Shown here one piece after another: positions 37,197 to 45,978 of a DNA stretch of 64,000 nt; position 1 is the first letter of the stretch, and each line of letters begins with the position of its first letter. The DNA is taken from positions 1 to 64,000 of the forward strand of contig CAYXGW010000011.1 in the NCBI GenBank assembly GCA_964464595.1. The letters run 5' to 3'. The translations under genes were made by a program, and so were the position numbers. This DNA comes from JADFJB01 sp964464595 (GTDB lineage Bacteria > Zhuqueibacterota > JdFR-76 > DREG01). The notes under the pieces were generated by a model that searched no databases, was not told where the DNA came from, and saw only the letters and a list, made by a program, of their open reading frames with translations.

Positions 37197-37598
37197 TTAA
37201 TTATTTCTGTCTCTCAATTTAAGTTGTCGTTTGATAAGGAAAATTTCAACTGTTTGAAACAAAAAATAGTAGATCGTCAAAATTGTTAAAAAAGTTAACA
37301 TGTGTAAATATTTTCCCTGGTATATCCAAAAAATAACGCCAAGAAAAATTATCATTCTTACAATCATCCCGCCCAGTAAAACTGAGAGAAAAGCTTTATG
37401 AGATTTTGAAAAACCCCAATAATTTACCAAATAAGCAAACAAAATTAAGATGAAACTTAAAACCCAGGAAACCAGCAATTCTGCCGTTTTCTCTTGTTCT
37501 CCAAATAAAAAAAGGACTAACAAACCTACTAGTCCAGAAACAATACCTATCCCCAAAAATGACAATAAAAAAGAACCTCTAATAAATTCCTTAATCAC
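37197..37598 (-). CDS. AtpI-like membrane protein in the atp operon
   Basis: The 133-residue protein has four predicted membrane helices separated by short loops (LLSFLGIGIVSGLVGLLVLF, VSWVLSFILILFAYLVNYW, VLLGGMIVRMIIFLGVIFW, MLTFLTILTIYYFLFQTVE). Position between the AtpZ-like gene and atpB, together with this topology, suggests an AtpI-type assembly factor for the c-ring or a Mg transport accessory. Sequence conservation is low, so assignment leans on context. It overlaps the upstream AtpZ-like gene by 8 bases. Confidence 0.75.
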   Translation of the reverse strand: MIKEFIRGSFLLSFLGIGIVSGLVGLLVLFLFGEQEKTAELLVSWVLSFILILFAYLVNYWGFSKSHKAFLSVLLGGMIVRMIIFLGVIFWIYQGKYLHMLTFLTILTIYYFLFQTVEIFLIKRQLKLRDRNN

Positions 37599-37839
37599 GC
37601 TTCTTATTCATTTTATCGTTTAAATAAACAACTTTATAAATCGTCCAAAACCCGACGGTTGCACCCAATAAAAAACCTATCATTAAAAAAACAGGAATAG
37701 TGTTCAGTTTTTTATCTATCCAAAAGCCGATCGCCGCAAAAATTACAATTGAAAGTGCAAAACGCATCCCTAAATCGAAATATGGACCAATTTCCCGCAT
37801 TGAATCTTTAGAACTCGAATTTTTGTTTTTGCCATTCAT
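37591..37839 (-). CDS. AtpZ/AtpI-family small membrane protein
   Basis: The 82-residue protein has a charged N-terminus and two membrane helices, with the family pattern GMRFALSIVIFAAIGFWIDKKL and FLLGATVGFWTIYKVV. AtpZ/AtpI proteins precede atpB in many bacteria and help assemble the synthase or supply Mg. It opens the atp genes and lies 57 bases after the bactofilin gene on the same strand. Confidence 0.85.
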   Translation of the reverse strand: MNGKNKNSSSKDSMREIGPYFDLGMRFALSIVIFAAIGFWIDKKLNTIPVFLMIGFLLGATVGFWTIYKVVYLNDKMNKKRD

Positions 37840-37896
37840 AGCAATTCCAAAATCCGCTGGTCCAAATATGCAGATGAATACTCTATCAAAGTTTCA

Positions 37897-38343
37897 TCAT
37901 GATTGATTGTCTGCCTCTTGAATGGAATTTTTCACTGGTTTGTGGCTTACCTTTTCCGGCGTGGAATTAAAAGCCGGTTCCAACTTGGATCCTTTCATTT
38001 GAGAGCTGCCATCAAAAACAGCACCTTCGGCAATGACTAATTTAACCGCGTTCAATTTTCCTACTAAAATTGCGGAGGACTCTAAAGTAACTTTTCCGGA
38101 GGCGGAGATTTTACCTTTTACGGTTCCTCCAATAACAGCATTTTTGACTTCAATTTCTCCTTGGATGATACCCTCTTTACCGACAATGATAGAATCTGAA
38201 GATTTTAGATTCCCAACCAGTTTTCCATCTATTCGGAGACTATGTTGAACTGTAATATTCCCTTCTATTATAGTACCTTTCCCTATTAAAGTATTTAAAT
38301 CACCCATTCTGTCATAACCGTTGCTGTCTTTTTCTTTAAACAT
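37897..38343 (-). CDS. Bactofilin (polymer-forming cytoskeletal protein)
   Basis: The 148-residue protein has the bactofilin beta-helix core (about 12-110), with repeats such as LIGKGTIIEGNITVQHSLRI, KEGIIQGEIEVKNAVIGGTV and KVTLESSAILVGKL, flanked by short disordered tails. Bactofilins polymerise without nucleotides and recruit cell-wall enzymes or chromosome-segregation proteins. Its neighbours are an M23 peptidase and parB/parA, a recurring partnership. AAGGAG precedes the ATG. Confidence 0.92.
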   Translation of the reverse strand: MFKEKDSNGYDRMGDLNTLIGKGTIIEGNITVQHSLRIDGKLVGNLKSSDSIIVGKEGIIQGEIEVKNAVIGGTVKGKISASGKVTLESSAILVGKLNAVKLVIAEGAVFDGSSQMKGSKLEPAFNSTPEKVSHKPVKNSIQEADNQS

Positions 38344-38376
38344 CTATTTCTCCTTTACGAATTTTCAAATCCATAT

Positions 38377-39288
38377 TTATAATTCCTGTTGTTGATCAGT
38401 CTGCAAAGAAAATAAATATTCCTTCGGATCCACAGGTTTTGAATCACGCCAAATTTCAAAGTGAAGATGGGGTCCTGAACTGGTTTCACCCGAATTACCT
38501 AACAGTGCGATCGGGTCTCCTTTTTTTACAGTGCCAACCGTCCTGAGTAGACGCATGTTATGTGCATAAAATGTAAAGATGTCGCTGCCATGATAAATAA
38601 TAATAAGATTCCCCAAATCAGGCGTCCAATCGGCAAAAACAATCGTACCTTCTCCGGATGCTTTAATTACCGATCCTCGCTTTGCAACTATATCAATCCC
38701 GAAATGTCGGTCCCGGATTTGTGGTTCCGCCAAATTTATATCATCAAATCCAAGAGAGATCAATCCTTCCACTGGTAATAAAGTAGGAAGCCTTTCATAC
38801 ATCATGTGATAACTTGTTGTAATGGAACTCACTCGTTTAAGGATATTTTCCAAATTTCGTGCTGATATTTTTTGATCATTTTTATTTTTAGATCCGTTAT
38901 CAAAAGAGATATTGCTTTCATTTGAAATTGATGCTCCCACTATACTTTCATCAAACTCTTGGGCTTCTTCTATTCCCAATGAAGTTTTCAATTTATTCGA
39001 AAATTGTTTCAACTCATCAAATTTACTAGCAATCAAAGCTACCTGGCTGTTTTCACGTTCCAATTTGGAATTTTCGACCTTCAGTGCAACATTTTCATTA
39101 TTCACTTGGAGATATTTGACAAAGTAAACTACTCCGGCTATCACACTTAGCAATAGTAAAACAGCAATCCCACCTAACATCTTCAGGGTAAGCACTCTTA
39201 ATTTAAATCCAACCGGTTCAGATTGATTGTCGGCAATAATTAAGAAAGAAAGAAATTGCTTTTTTTTCTTTAATTTACTCTTTGCCAT
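38377..39288 (-). CDS. M23-family metallopeptidase (LytM-like cell-wall hydrolase)
   Basis: The 303-residue protein has a membrane anchor at about 32-55, a coiled coil (about 60-105) and a C-terminal LytM domain. Zinc ligands are in the HFGIDI segment (H and D of HxxxD) and in HLHFE near the C-terminus; GNSGETSSGPHLHFEIW is the standard signature. Such enzymes cut peptide cross-links in peptidoglycan. Adjacent bactofilin suggests a shape-determining pair. It starts one base after the parB stop, so translation is coupled. Confidence 0.92.
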   Translation of the reverse strand: MAKSKLKKKKQFLSFLIIADNQSEPVGFKLRVLTLKMLGGIAVLLLLSVIAGVVYFVKYLQVNNENVALKVENSKLERENSQVALIASKFDELKQFSNKLKTSLGIEEAQEFDESIVGASISNESNISFDNGSKNKNDQKISARNLENILKRVSSITTSYHMMYERLPTLLPVEGLISLGFDDINLAEPQIRDRHFGIDIVAKRGSVIKASGEGTIVFADWTPDLGNLIIIYHGSDIFTFYAHNMRLLRTVGTVKKGDPIALLGNSGETSSGPHLHFEIWRDSKPVDPKEYLFSLQTDQQQEL

Positions 39289-39289
39289 C

Positions 39290-40165
39290 TTAATAAGGAT
39301 TCTCTTCTTGTTTGAAAATCCCGTAAATTCGATTTAAATCATCTTCAGAATAATACTGAATTTCTATTTTCCCTCCCTCCGATTTTGGCGATATAAGAAT
39401 CTGAGTACCTAATATCTCCCGCAACTGGTCTTCCATGTCGATAATGAAAATCGACTTTTGGGCTACTGGCTTAGCCTGCGTCTCTTTGCCGCCATTACTA
39501 AATGCTTTAACCAACTCTTCTACTTTTCTGACTGAAAAATTATATTTTATGGTTTTCTTCCACAAAGAAATTTGGTCGCTACGATCTTGAATAGCCAAAA
39601 GGGCCCGGGCATGACCCATGGAAATTTTGTTTTCCAATAAACTCTGTTGAATATCTTGTGGAAGCTTCAACAATCGTAAGAAATTTGTAACTGATGATCG
39701 ATCTTTACCGACTTTCTGCGCCACTTGTTCTTGAGTTAGATTGCAATCAGCTATGAGCCTATCAAAAGCTTTCGCAACATCGATTGGATTTAGATTTTCT
39801 CGTTGAATGTTTTCGATCAATGCCAGTTGCAGCATTTCTTCATCAGTCTCGATATCTAACAAATATGCCGGAATCGTATTGTATCCAAGTTGTTTGACAG
39901 CACGAAAACGCCGTTCACCGGAAATAAGTTGAAAACCACCTTCAAAAGAACGAACGGTAATGGGCTGAATAATACCGTTTTCTTTAATTGAATCTTTTAA
40001 TTCATTTAAAGCTTCACTATCGAAATTATCCCTGGGTTGAAATGGATTAGCTGAAATTCCCGACACTTCGATTTCAGCAAATTTGGCGGATTCATATTGT
40101 GTATTCTCAGATAAATCCGGAATTAATGCCGATAAACCACGACCCAATCTACGCTTATTTGCCAT
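39290..40165 (-). CDS. parB: ParB/Spo0J-family chromosome-partitioning protein
   Basis: The 291-residue DNA-binding CTPase has the N-terminal LGRGLSALI that stimulates ParA, the CTP-binding GERRFRA box (about 98-104), the ENIQRENLNP block and a helix-turn-helix around LTQEQVAQKVGKDRSSVTNF. The C-terminal dimerisation domain follows. It overlaps parA by 11 bases, with the ribosome-binding site GAGGAGG inside parA. I found no consensus parS in the window. Confidence 0.95.
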   Translation of the reverse strand: MANKRRLGRGLSALIPDLSENTQYESAKFAEIEVSGISANPFQPRDNFDSEALNELKDSIKENGIIQPITVRSFEGGFQLISGERRFRAVKQLGYNTIPAYLLDIETDEEMLQLALIENIQRENLNPIDVAKAFDRLIADCNLTQEQVAQKVGKDRSSVTNFLRLLKLPQDIQQSLLENKISMGHARALLAIQDRSDQISLWKKTIKYNFSVRKVEELVKAFSNGGKETQAKPVAQKSIFIIDMEDQLREILGTQILISPKSEGGKIEIQYYSEDDLNRIYGIFKQEENPY

Positions 40166-40919
40166 TCACTAAAACCTCCTCAGCCAGTTTAATATAATTC
40201 TCAGAACCACTCGATATAGCATCATATAGAATAATCGGTTTACCATGACTCGGCGCTTCACTTAGTCGAACATTTCGATAAACAATCGTTTTATAGACTT
40301 TATCACTAAAATATTTTCGAACTTCTTCCGCAACCTGTTTGGATAGATTCAGCCGGCTATCATACATTGTTAATACAACACCTTCGATTTCCAATTTAGG
40401 GTTTAAATGCTTCTGAACCAATCGAATTGTGTTTAGCAATTGGCTCAATCCTTCCAAAGCATAATATTCACATTGAATTGGAATCAATACCGAATTGGCT
40501 GCCGTCAGGCTGTTGATAGTTAAGAGGCCAAGCGACGGAGGGCAATCGATAAAAACATACTCATAATCTTTTTTTATTTTTGTAGTACGATCCCGCATTA
40601 TTTTTTCTCTGGCAATAGCGCTAACAAGCTCAACCTCAGCGCCAACGAGTCGGATACTTGATGGCAAGATATCCAAATATTCAATCTGGCTGTCAATAAT
40701 CGCTTCATTGATGTCCATTTCATCAATCAAAACATCATAAATTGTGTGATCAATTTCATGGGAATTAATCCCAAGTCCACTCGTAGCATTTGCTTGAGGA
40801 TCGATATCAATCAAAAGTGTCTCGATCTCCGCAACCGCAATACAACTGGCTAGATTAATAGCAGTTGTAGTTTTCCCTACACCACCTTTTTGATTCGCAA
40901 TAGCAATAATTTTACCCAT
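40155..40919 (-). CDS. parA: ParA-family chromosome-partitioning ATPase
   Basis: The 254-residue ATPase begins with MGKIIAIANQKGGVGKTTT, the deviant Walker A of ParA/Soj proteins. It continues with LLIDIDPQANATSGLG and YVFIDCPPSLGLLTIN (Walker B). Although the frame is open upstream to 41000, ATG 40919 has a GAGGAG ribosome-binding site and begins at the family's normal N-terminus. It starts the parA-parB-M23-bactofilin-atp run of co-directional genes. Confidence 0.95.
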   Translation of the reverse strand: MGKIIAIANQKGGVGKTTTAINLASCIAVAEIETLLIDIDPQANATSGLGINSHEIDHTIYDVLIDEMDINEAIIDSQIEYLDILPSSIRLVGAEVELVSAIAREKIMRDRTTKIKKDYEYVFIDCPPSLGLLTINSLTAANSVLIPIQCEYYALEGLSQLLNTIRLVQKHLNPKLEIEGVVLTMYDSRLNLSKQVAEEVRKYFSDKVYKTIVYRNVRLSEAPSHGKPIILYDAISSGSENYIKLAEEVLVNGK

Positions 40920-41104
40920 TCTCTCCTCAAAATCGGAATTAAATTGACTTACTAATATATAGGTGAAGCATCTGAAAAGCAACCCCAAAAGAAGAAGCAA
41001 ATGGAGTGTAAAATCTTAAATAATTAAGGGAATGTATTCTTTAGATCAATATAGCCTATTATTTTTGTCAAATGAAACAAAATTATCTCATCTTTTGGAT
41101 TTCA

Positions 41105-41934
41105 TCAATCGGATTTTAGTATCGAAATGCTACCATTGACTGTTTTCAATACAAGAATTCCACCACCGCCATTTAACTGACCTTTTAATCTTCTTCTGCT
41201 AAGCTTACCCTTAACACTTAGAGACAATTCACTCTTTATGCTTCCATTTACTGTACTGGCTTCCAGATTGGCCTTAAGGTCTGCCGGAATTGCTAATTGA
41301 ATCCCGCCATTAACGGTTTTAAAAATCATTTCATCGAATCGATAAATTTCTTCAATATTTACTGATATACTACCATTAACCGTTTTACATGAAACCTCGC
41401 CGCTACTTTGAGTAACTTTGATCCTTCCATTGGTTGTTTTAGATTTAATCTGACCTGTGATACCGGTTATGTCGATCCGGCCATTCACATTATCAATATT
41501 CAAATTTACTTCCTTAGGAACGACTAAATAAAAATTTACATTTACTGATGGCTTACCTCTTCCGAATAACCATGAGAACAAAGATGAAACACCGCCTCTG
41601 GAGCTTCGTTTATGGGGATAATCAACCTCTATTTCCAAATAGTCTCTTCCGTCATTAATATCCAAATAAATTTCTTCCATGCGTTCATCCGCAAATCGCC
41701 GGCTACGATGTTTTACAGTGATCACCACTCTTAGTTCAACTTGCTCATTATCCCAGGAATAAATTTCTATCTTACCACTTGTGTTTTTTAAAGAGATTTC
41801 ACCGCCTTGCGCAGGTTGAAAGTTTTATTGATTTCTTTTCTAGTAGTTCCGGATATAACCTGGCTTGTCAACCAAAGCAAAGAAAGAATTCCCACTACTG
41901 AACCTAGTAATAATTGTTGCCTAAGCCTTTTCAT
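41105..41934 (-). pseudogene. Frameshifted DUF4097-family exported beta-repeat protein
   Basis: Two overlapping frames join into one family member. Frame one starts at ATG 41934 (GGAGGA ribosome-binding site) and encodes a short signal/anchor (LGSVVGILSLLWLTSQVI) to KEINKTF, then runs to a stop at 41788. Frame two resumes at QPAQGGEISLKNTSG, continues through the repeats (TTNGR, TVNGS, TVNGG) and ends in LKGQLNGGGGILVLKTVNGS at 41105. Restoring one T to the TTT run near 41816-41824 gives a continuous ~276-residue DUF4097 protein similar in its C-terminus to the protein at 7177-8199. This is either a genuine frameshift or an assembly error. The repeat region alone is open from GTG 41728. Confidence 0.78.
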
Positions 41935-42021
41935 GATAAATATTCCTCCATCTAAAGCTAAAGTTAAGAATAAATATCTAATTTTTTGTATGTTACCTAA
42001 CACCAACACTCAACTATAATC

Positions 42022-42690
42022 TCAATCATTCTCGCTCATCATGTTCACTGGTTCATATTCAACGAAAAACTCAACCGACCTTTTTTCTAATATTTCTTCT
42101 AACGTGATATTCCAAATAGCCCGGTTTTTATCACCCCGAATGTTTGCATTTGTATCCGTGATCAACCCGGGAACAATCCATTGAAAGCGAAACTTGATTT
42201 CCGAAAAAACATTTTTAGAAAAAATTGAACGAAGACCTGAGTTTAGAAGCATTTTGGTACGATCCAGTTTGTCTTCGTCAAGGTAGATGAATCGCTTTAG
42301 TGTAATATTATTTTCGGTTCGTATGGTTTCAAACCGTTCGTTTTGAAAGCTTGGTGTGGCATTTAACAAAGCCAGGCTATCAAACTCAAAATCCATATAA
42401 ACATGCGTGAGATCCTCTTTTTGACGAATCTCATGAAACTTTTCCGTCAAACCTCCGGAAAGATAATTTCTTTTAATATTATCTTTCACATCGTAAACGT
42501 CCGTTGGAAAGTACAAATTTTCAAACTTCATATCCTTTTCGGCTTGATAATGGATCATCAATTCGCCCGATCCATCAACCTTCATAAATATCATTTCGTC
42601 ATATTCAAAACAGCCAGCACTTAAAATAGGAAAAAGTATTAAGATTATAGAACGCCAATTTATCAAACTTATCTTCGAAGGAAATTTCAT
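42022..42690 (-). CDS. Lipoprotein of unknown function in the Omp85/DUF4097 cassette
   Basis: The 222-residue product has a hydrophobic N-terminus ending in ILSAGC, a lipobox placing the acyl cysteine near residue 27. The mature region is alpha/beta with many charged residues (FEYDEMIFMKVDGSGELMIH, LEEILEKRSVEFFVEYEP). I recognise no family. Its ATG follows the stop of the preceding gene without any gap (TAA then ATG), so the two are translationally coupled and probably act together. Confidence 0.72.
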   Translation of the reverse strand: MKFPSKISLINWRSIILILFPILSAGCFEYDEMIFMKVDGSGELMIHYQAEKDMKFENLYFPTDVYDVKDNIKRNYLSGGLTEKFHEIRQKEDLTHVYMDFEFDSLALLNATPSFQNERFETIRTENNITLKRFIYLDEDKLDRTKMLLNSGLRSIFSKNVFSEIKFRFQWIVPGLITDTNANIRGDKNRAIWNITLEEILEKRSVEFFVEYEPVNMMSEND

Positions 42691-43707
42691 TTATTGCCAT
42701 TTCCGTTGAATAAAAATATCACCTATATCCGAAAAGAATTCGCAAACCTCATCGTTCTTTTTATTCCCATTATATTCTAAAATAGAAATTCCACCTGATT
42801 TTTTAATTCCCCATTGGTGCGCTGAGCGAATTACTCCTAATGCTGTTTCCGCAATTATTTTTGATTCCGGGAAATCAGGCAGGAGTAAATACATATCGCC
42901 CGAATCTGACCTCACTCGAATTTTAGCTTTTAGTTTAAAATTTGGATTGAAAAAGAAATCTCCGGATTTTGTTTCAATTTCTCCTGATCTAATTACGTTT
43001 CCAACCAGATAAATATCTGCATCCTTTGATTTTACAACCAAACGAATGAGCTTTGAATTATCCAGTGTTATTTCGCCTTGTTTAATAGATAAACTCATGT
43101 GTGGATCAACCCCATTTTGTCCATTTAGATTGGATATTTTTGCCCGGACTTCATCCAGTTTTATTTCCAGGTTTTCAGCTGAAATGTCTGTGATTTCCAG
43201 AATTCCTTTTTTTAGTTCAATCGTAATATTACCATAGACTCCATCAATGATGGCGCTCCCATCCTTCTTTTCAATTTTTAATCGAAGCGATTTGGGGACA
43301 GTAAGTTCAAAATCAATTTTTGTTGATGCGGTTTTCTTTATCCCTGTGAATCTGAGAAGACCGGAAAACGGATTATTACTTCCACGGCCGAGCTGATGTA
43401 CGAAGAGTTTATTATTGCCTGGTGTAAATTCAATTTTAAGTTCTTTAAGTTTTGACTCTGCTTTTTCACGATTACTGGCCTTTGCCCACTTTTTAACCAA
43501 AATCTGAATACCTGGTTTTTCCCATGTGGAAATATTCAGATTCCCGGATCCTAACTTAAGTTCCAATTGCGAATTTGGAGAAATATCAAAGTGGTGTGTT
43601 TGGGTTTCAGTAACTTCATAATCCGAAGCAAAAAGAAAACAAGGTAGTAAAAAGAAAAGAATTATTGCTGCTATAATTCCTATAAAAAAACCATCATATC
43701 TACGCAT
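42691..43707 (-). CDS. Exported DUF4097-like beta-repeat protein
   Basis: The 338-residue protein has an N-terminal hydrophobic segment (IIAAIILFFLLPCFLFA) and then beta-repeats typical of DUF4097 or toast-rack proteins: SQLELKLGSGNLNISTWEKP, KIEKKDGSAIIDGVYGNITI, GEIETKSGDFFFN and RVRSDSGDMYLLLP. It resembles the other DUF4097 members here in architecture but is more divergent. No catalytic residues are visible. It sits directly upstream of the lipoprotein gene and downstream of another beta-repeat gene. Confidence 0.78.
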   Translation of the reverse strand: MRRYDGFFIGIIAAIILFFLLPCFLFASDYEVTETQTHHFDISPNSQLELKLGSGNLNISTWEKPGIQILVKKWAKASNREKAESKLKELKIEFTPGNNKLFVHQLGRGSNNPFSGLLRFTGIKKTASTKIDFELTVPKSLRLKIEKKDGSAIIDGVYGNITIELKKGILEITDISAENLEIKLDEVRAKISNLNGQNGVDPHMSLSIKQGEITLDNSKLIRLVVKSKDADIYLVGNVIRSGEIETKSGDFFFNPNFKLKAKIRVRSDSGDMYLLLPDFPESKIIAETALGVIRSAHQWGIKKSGGISILEYNGNKKNDEVCEFFSDIGDIFIQRKWQ

Positions 43708-43774
43708 TAAAATTCCGGATGATTAGAGAAAGATATTTACAATGTTTATAATCAGAACTTTCAAAAGCTCGTAC

Positions 43775-44632
43775 TCATCGAGTACGGATATCAAGTGTGC
43801 CCATTCCTGGAGATATTGATAATTTGGTTTTATATTTGGAGTTATCGTAATTATCCGAATAATAATATTTTCCACTCTTATAGAAATCAGATGGGATATC
43901 CAATGAGGAGAAAAACAGAAATTTTGAGATAGAAAATCTAATCGCTTCATCTTCAGGGAGGTACAGACGAGTCTCACCAATATTTAAGTCAATATCAACT
44001 TCCCGATCATTCATAATATCCATATCGGATGTCAAATCAACAATCAAAGCGCCCACCGCGCCATTAATATTCGCATACTCAAAATTTGCATTGCCCAATT
44101 TTTCGACTCTTACTTCACCAAATTTAATGTCAATATCTAACTCCTCAATTTTATCTTTGTTTGGCCGGGAAAAAGCAACTAAAGTTTCACCGGCAAGTAC
44201 GTGGAGTTCAAATTCACGAATTTTTAGTCCGCCAAGCTCAATATCACATTGACTTGCTTTGGTTTTGCAATCGATTAATATCGGAACTTCTGTTGGCAAT
44301 CTCACAATCATTCTTGCAGACATACCATCTTCATCATCATGATCCTTAAACCATTTATCCACATCAAAATAAACTCGCAAGTAATTATCATCTTCATCAA
44401 AATCCACACTCAAATCATGACTATCATCATCAAACCGAAAATTGAGTGAAATCTTCCTTTTATACCTGCCAGGTTCAATTTCTATCTTTCCCGCATCGAT
44501 TTCAAGCCGGATACGCAAAGGTTTTCTTCTAGAAACATCAAAACTGTATTCCTTTCGAACGATATCATCTGCAATTAAATAAGAAGGCAACAACAAAAAA
44601 AGTATCCAGAGTCCAGAAATTTTATATCTCAT
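43775..44632 (-). CDS. Exported beta-repeat protein (toast-rack/LiaF-like)
   Basis: The 285-residue protein has a signal peptide (LWILFLLLPSYLIA) and an all-beta mature region with repeats such as RIRLEIDAGKIEIEPGRYKR, DIDIKFGEVRVEKLGNANFE and VDIDLNIGETRLYLPEDEAI. The GEVRVE and GETRLYLP repeats resemble cell-wall-active antibiotics response / toast-rack domains. A very acidic insert (DDEDG region) lies around residues 95-103. The function is unknown. It lies 42 bases downstream of the Omp85-like gene. Confidence 0.72.
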   Translation of the reverse strand: MRYKISGLWILFLLLPSYLIADDIVRKEYSFDVSRRKPLRIRLEIDAGKIEIEPGRYKRKISLNFRFDDDSHDLSVDFDEDDNYLRVYFDVDKWFKDHDDEDGMSARMIVRLPTEVPILIDCKTKASQCDIELGGLKIREFELHVLAGETLVAFSRPNKDKIEELDIDIKFGEVRVEKLGNANFEYANINGAVGALIVDLTSDMDIMNDREVDIDLNIGETRLYLPEDEAIRFSISKFLFFSSLDIPSDFYKSGKYYYSDNYDNSKYKTKLSISPGMGTLDIRTR

Positions 44633-44674
44633 TTTTTTCTCAGCTTTTTTTAATTAATGTCTATAGAAAGCTTA

Positions 44675-45925
44675 TCAGAATGGTCGGGAAATACGAAAAG
44701 TGATTTTTACGGCATCTGTTGCACGGTCTGTTCGTTTTGTGATATTCAATCGAAATGAGCCGTCATCGCTTGCAAACGCAATACCAATGTCTGAATAGAA
44801 ATCATCGATTTTCAATTTGCCAAAATCTTTTTCATCCTTATACCAGGCAAGGCCGGCATCGGCGAATAGTATTAAAGTAAATTCATCCAAAATCGGGATA
44901 TAAGGAGCCCAGTCTAAACGGTCCCAGTTAATCTGGTATTCTATATTTCCCAATAACATCCGATCCCCTGTGAAGGCTTTGTGTTCATATCCCCTAAGAG
45001 TACTAATACCGCCCAGATCAAATAGTTTTTGGACGGGCACTGTACCAACTGTTTCTCCGACTCGCAATCGAATGTTAATATTTTCCCCTCTCGAAACAGG
45101 CTGATAACGTCTAATTTCAAATATATAACGCTGAAAGTCCGTATCCCCTTCATATTCTTTGGTAAAATATTCTGCAGAACCTGCAAACAACCAACCTCGC
45201 CGTGAACTATACTTTCGACCTCGTGTATCCAGTTGAAAATTCCCATAAAGACCTTTCAACTCCAGGGTGTCAACCACGGGATTACTTCTGAATCTTTTGT
45301 TTCCTCCGAAAACAGACCAATTCGTCACGGAATCTAAGCTTCTGTGGTTTTCTTCCAGGTAGCCTATTTTTAATTTCGCCCAACGTGAAAAATTTTGAGA
45401 AATATAAACACCAGCGCCTTCTCGGCGATAATAATCTTGGGAATCCTCTCGAATAAAAATGGCTCCAACGGTATTTTCCCAGGAAGGAATAATCCATTCG
45501 TCCTCGGAATAAGTAAGATCATAAATCTCTCCGCCAATAGAAAATTGACTACTTGCTGGAAAAAAACTTCGCTCTAAAGCAGCTTTAAATTGAAATCGTT
45601 CACTTTTTAAACCAATACCGGCGCCACCATACAATTGCATTCCCCCACGTCTTCGAAAAATTTCTCTCTGCTTTCTGAAGCCCAAAAACATACCATCCAC
45701 TCGATTATAGCGAAACACAAAATAATCGTCGTCAAAATTATTACCGTCGTCGAAATAGGTCGATCCCCACTGAGATATAGGAGAGAATCTTTCCCAGGAT
45801 TTAAGCAATAAAGTTTGATTATTCTTATTATGTTCTCCTGAAAACAAAACAGCCGGCAATATGAGAGTAAACAATAGCCCAAAACTAATTCTCAACAAAG
45901 AGTGCTTTAGTTTATTAGTCATCAT
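44675..45925 (-). CDS. Omp85/BamA-family outer-membrane beta-barrel protein
   Basis: The 416-residue protein has a signal peptide (ISFGLLFTLILPAVLFSG) and a C-terminal beta-barrel of the bacterial surface antigen (Omp85/TamA) family. The hallmark loop GGISTLRGYEHKAFTGDR holds the RGY motif of the barrel lumen, and the protein ends in a strand finishing with phenylalanine (ITFRISRPF), as barrel substrates of the Bam complex do. It has no obvious POTRA domains, so it is a short barrel-only member rather than BamA itself. It is first in the cassette with beta-repeat proteins and a lipoprotein. GGAG precedes the ATG. Confidence 0.8.
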   Translation of the reverse strand: MMTNKLKHSLLRISFGLLFTLILPAVLFSGEHNKNNQTLLLKSWERFSPISQWGSTYFDDGNNFDDDYFVFRYNRVDGMFLGFRKQREIFRRRGGMQLYGGAGIGLKSERFQFKAALERSFFPASSQFSIGGEIYDLTYSEDEWIIPSWENTVGAIFIREDSQDYYRREGAGVYISQNFSRWAKLKIGYLEENHRSLDSVTNWSVFGGNKRFRSNPVVDTLELKGLYGNFQLDTRGRKYSSRRGWLFAGSAEYFTKEYEGDTDFQRYIFEIRRYQPVSRGENINIRLRVGETVGTVPVQKLFDLGGISTLRGYEHKAFTGDRMLLGNIEYQINWDRLDWAPYIPILDEFTLILFADAGLAWYKDEKDFGKLKIDDFYSDIGIAFASDDGSFRLNITKRTDRATDAVKITFRISRPF

Positions 45926-45978
45926 GAAATCTCCAGTTTAGGTCAGTAAATATATGGCCAAAATACGAGGTGGTTCAT

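Noticed and set aside
41064..41079. A parS-like 16-mer (TTTGTCAAATGAAACA) just upstream of parA
   Set aside because: It matches the canonical parS at 12 of 16 positions but lacks the conserved central CG and one arm is poor; in AT-rich sequence this is easily chance.
41814..41826. Programmed -1 ribosomal frameshift in the DUF4097 gene
   Set aside because: No X XXY YYZ slippery heptamer and no obvious downstream pseudoknot or upstream Shine-Dalgarno stimulator; a simple one-base deletion explains the join better.
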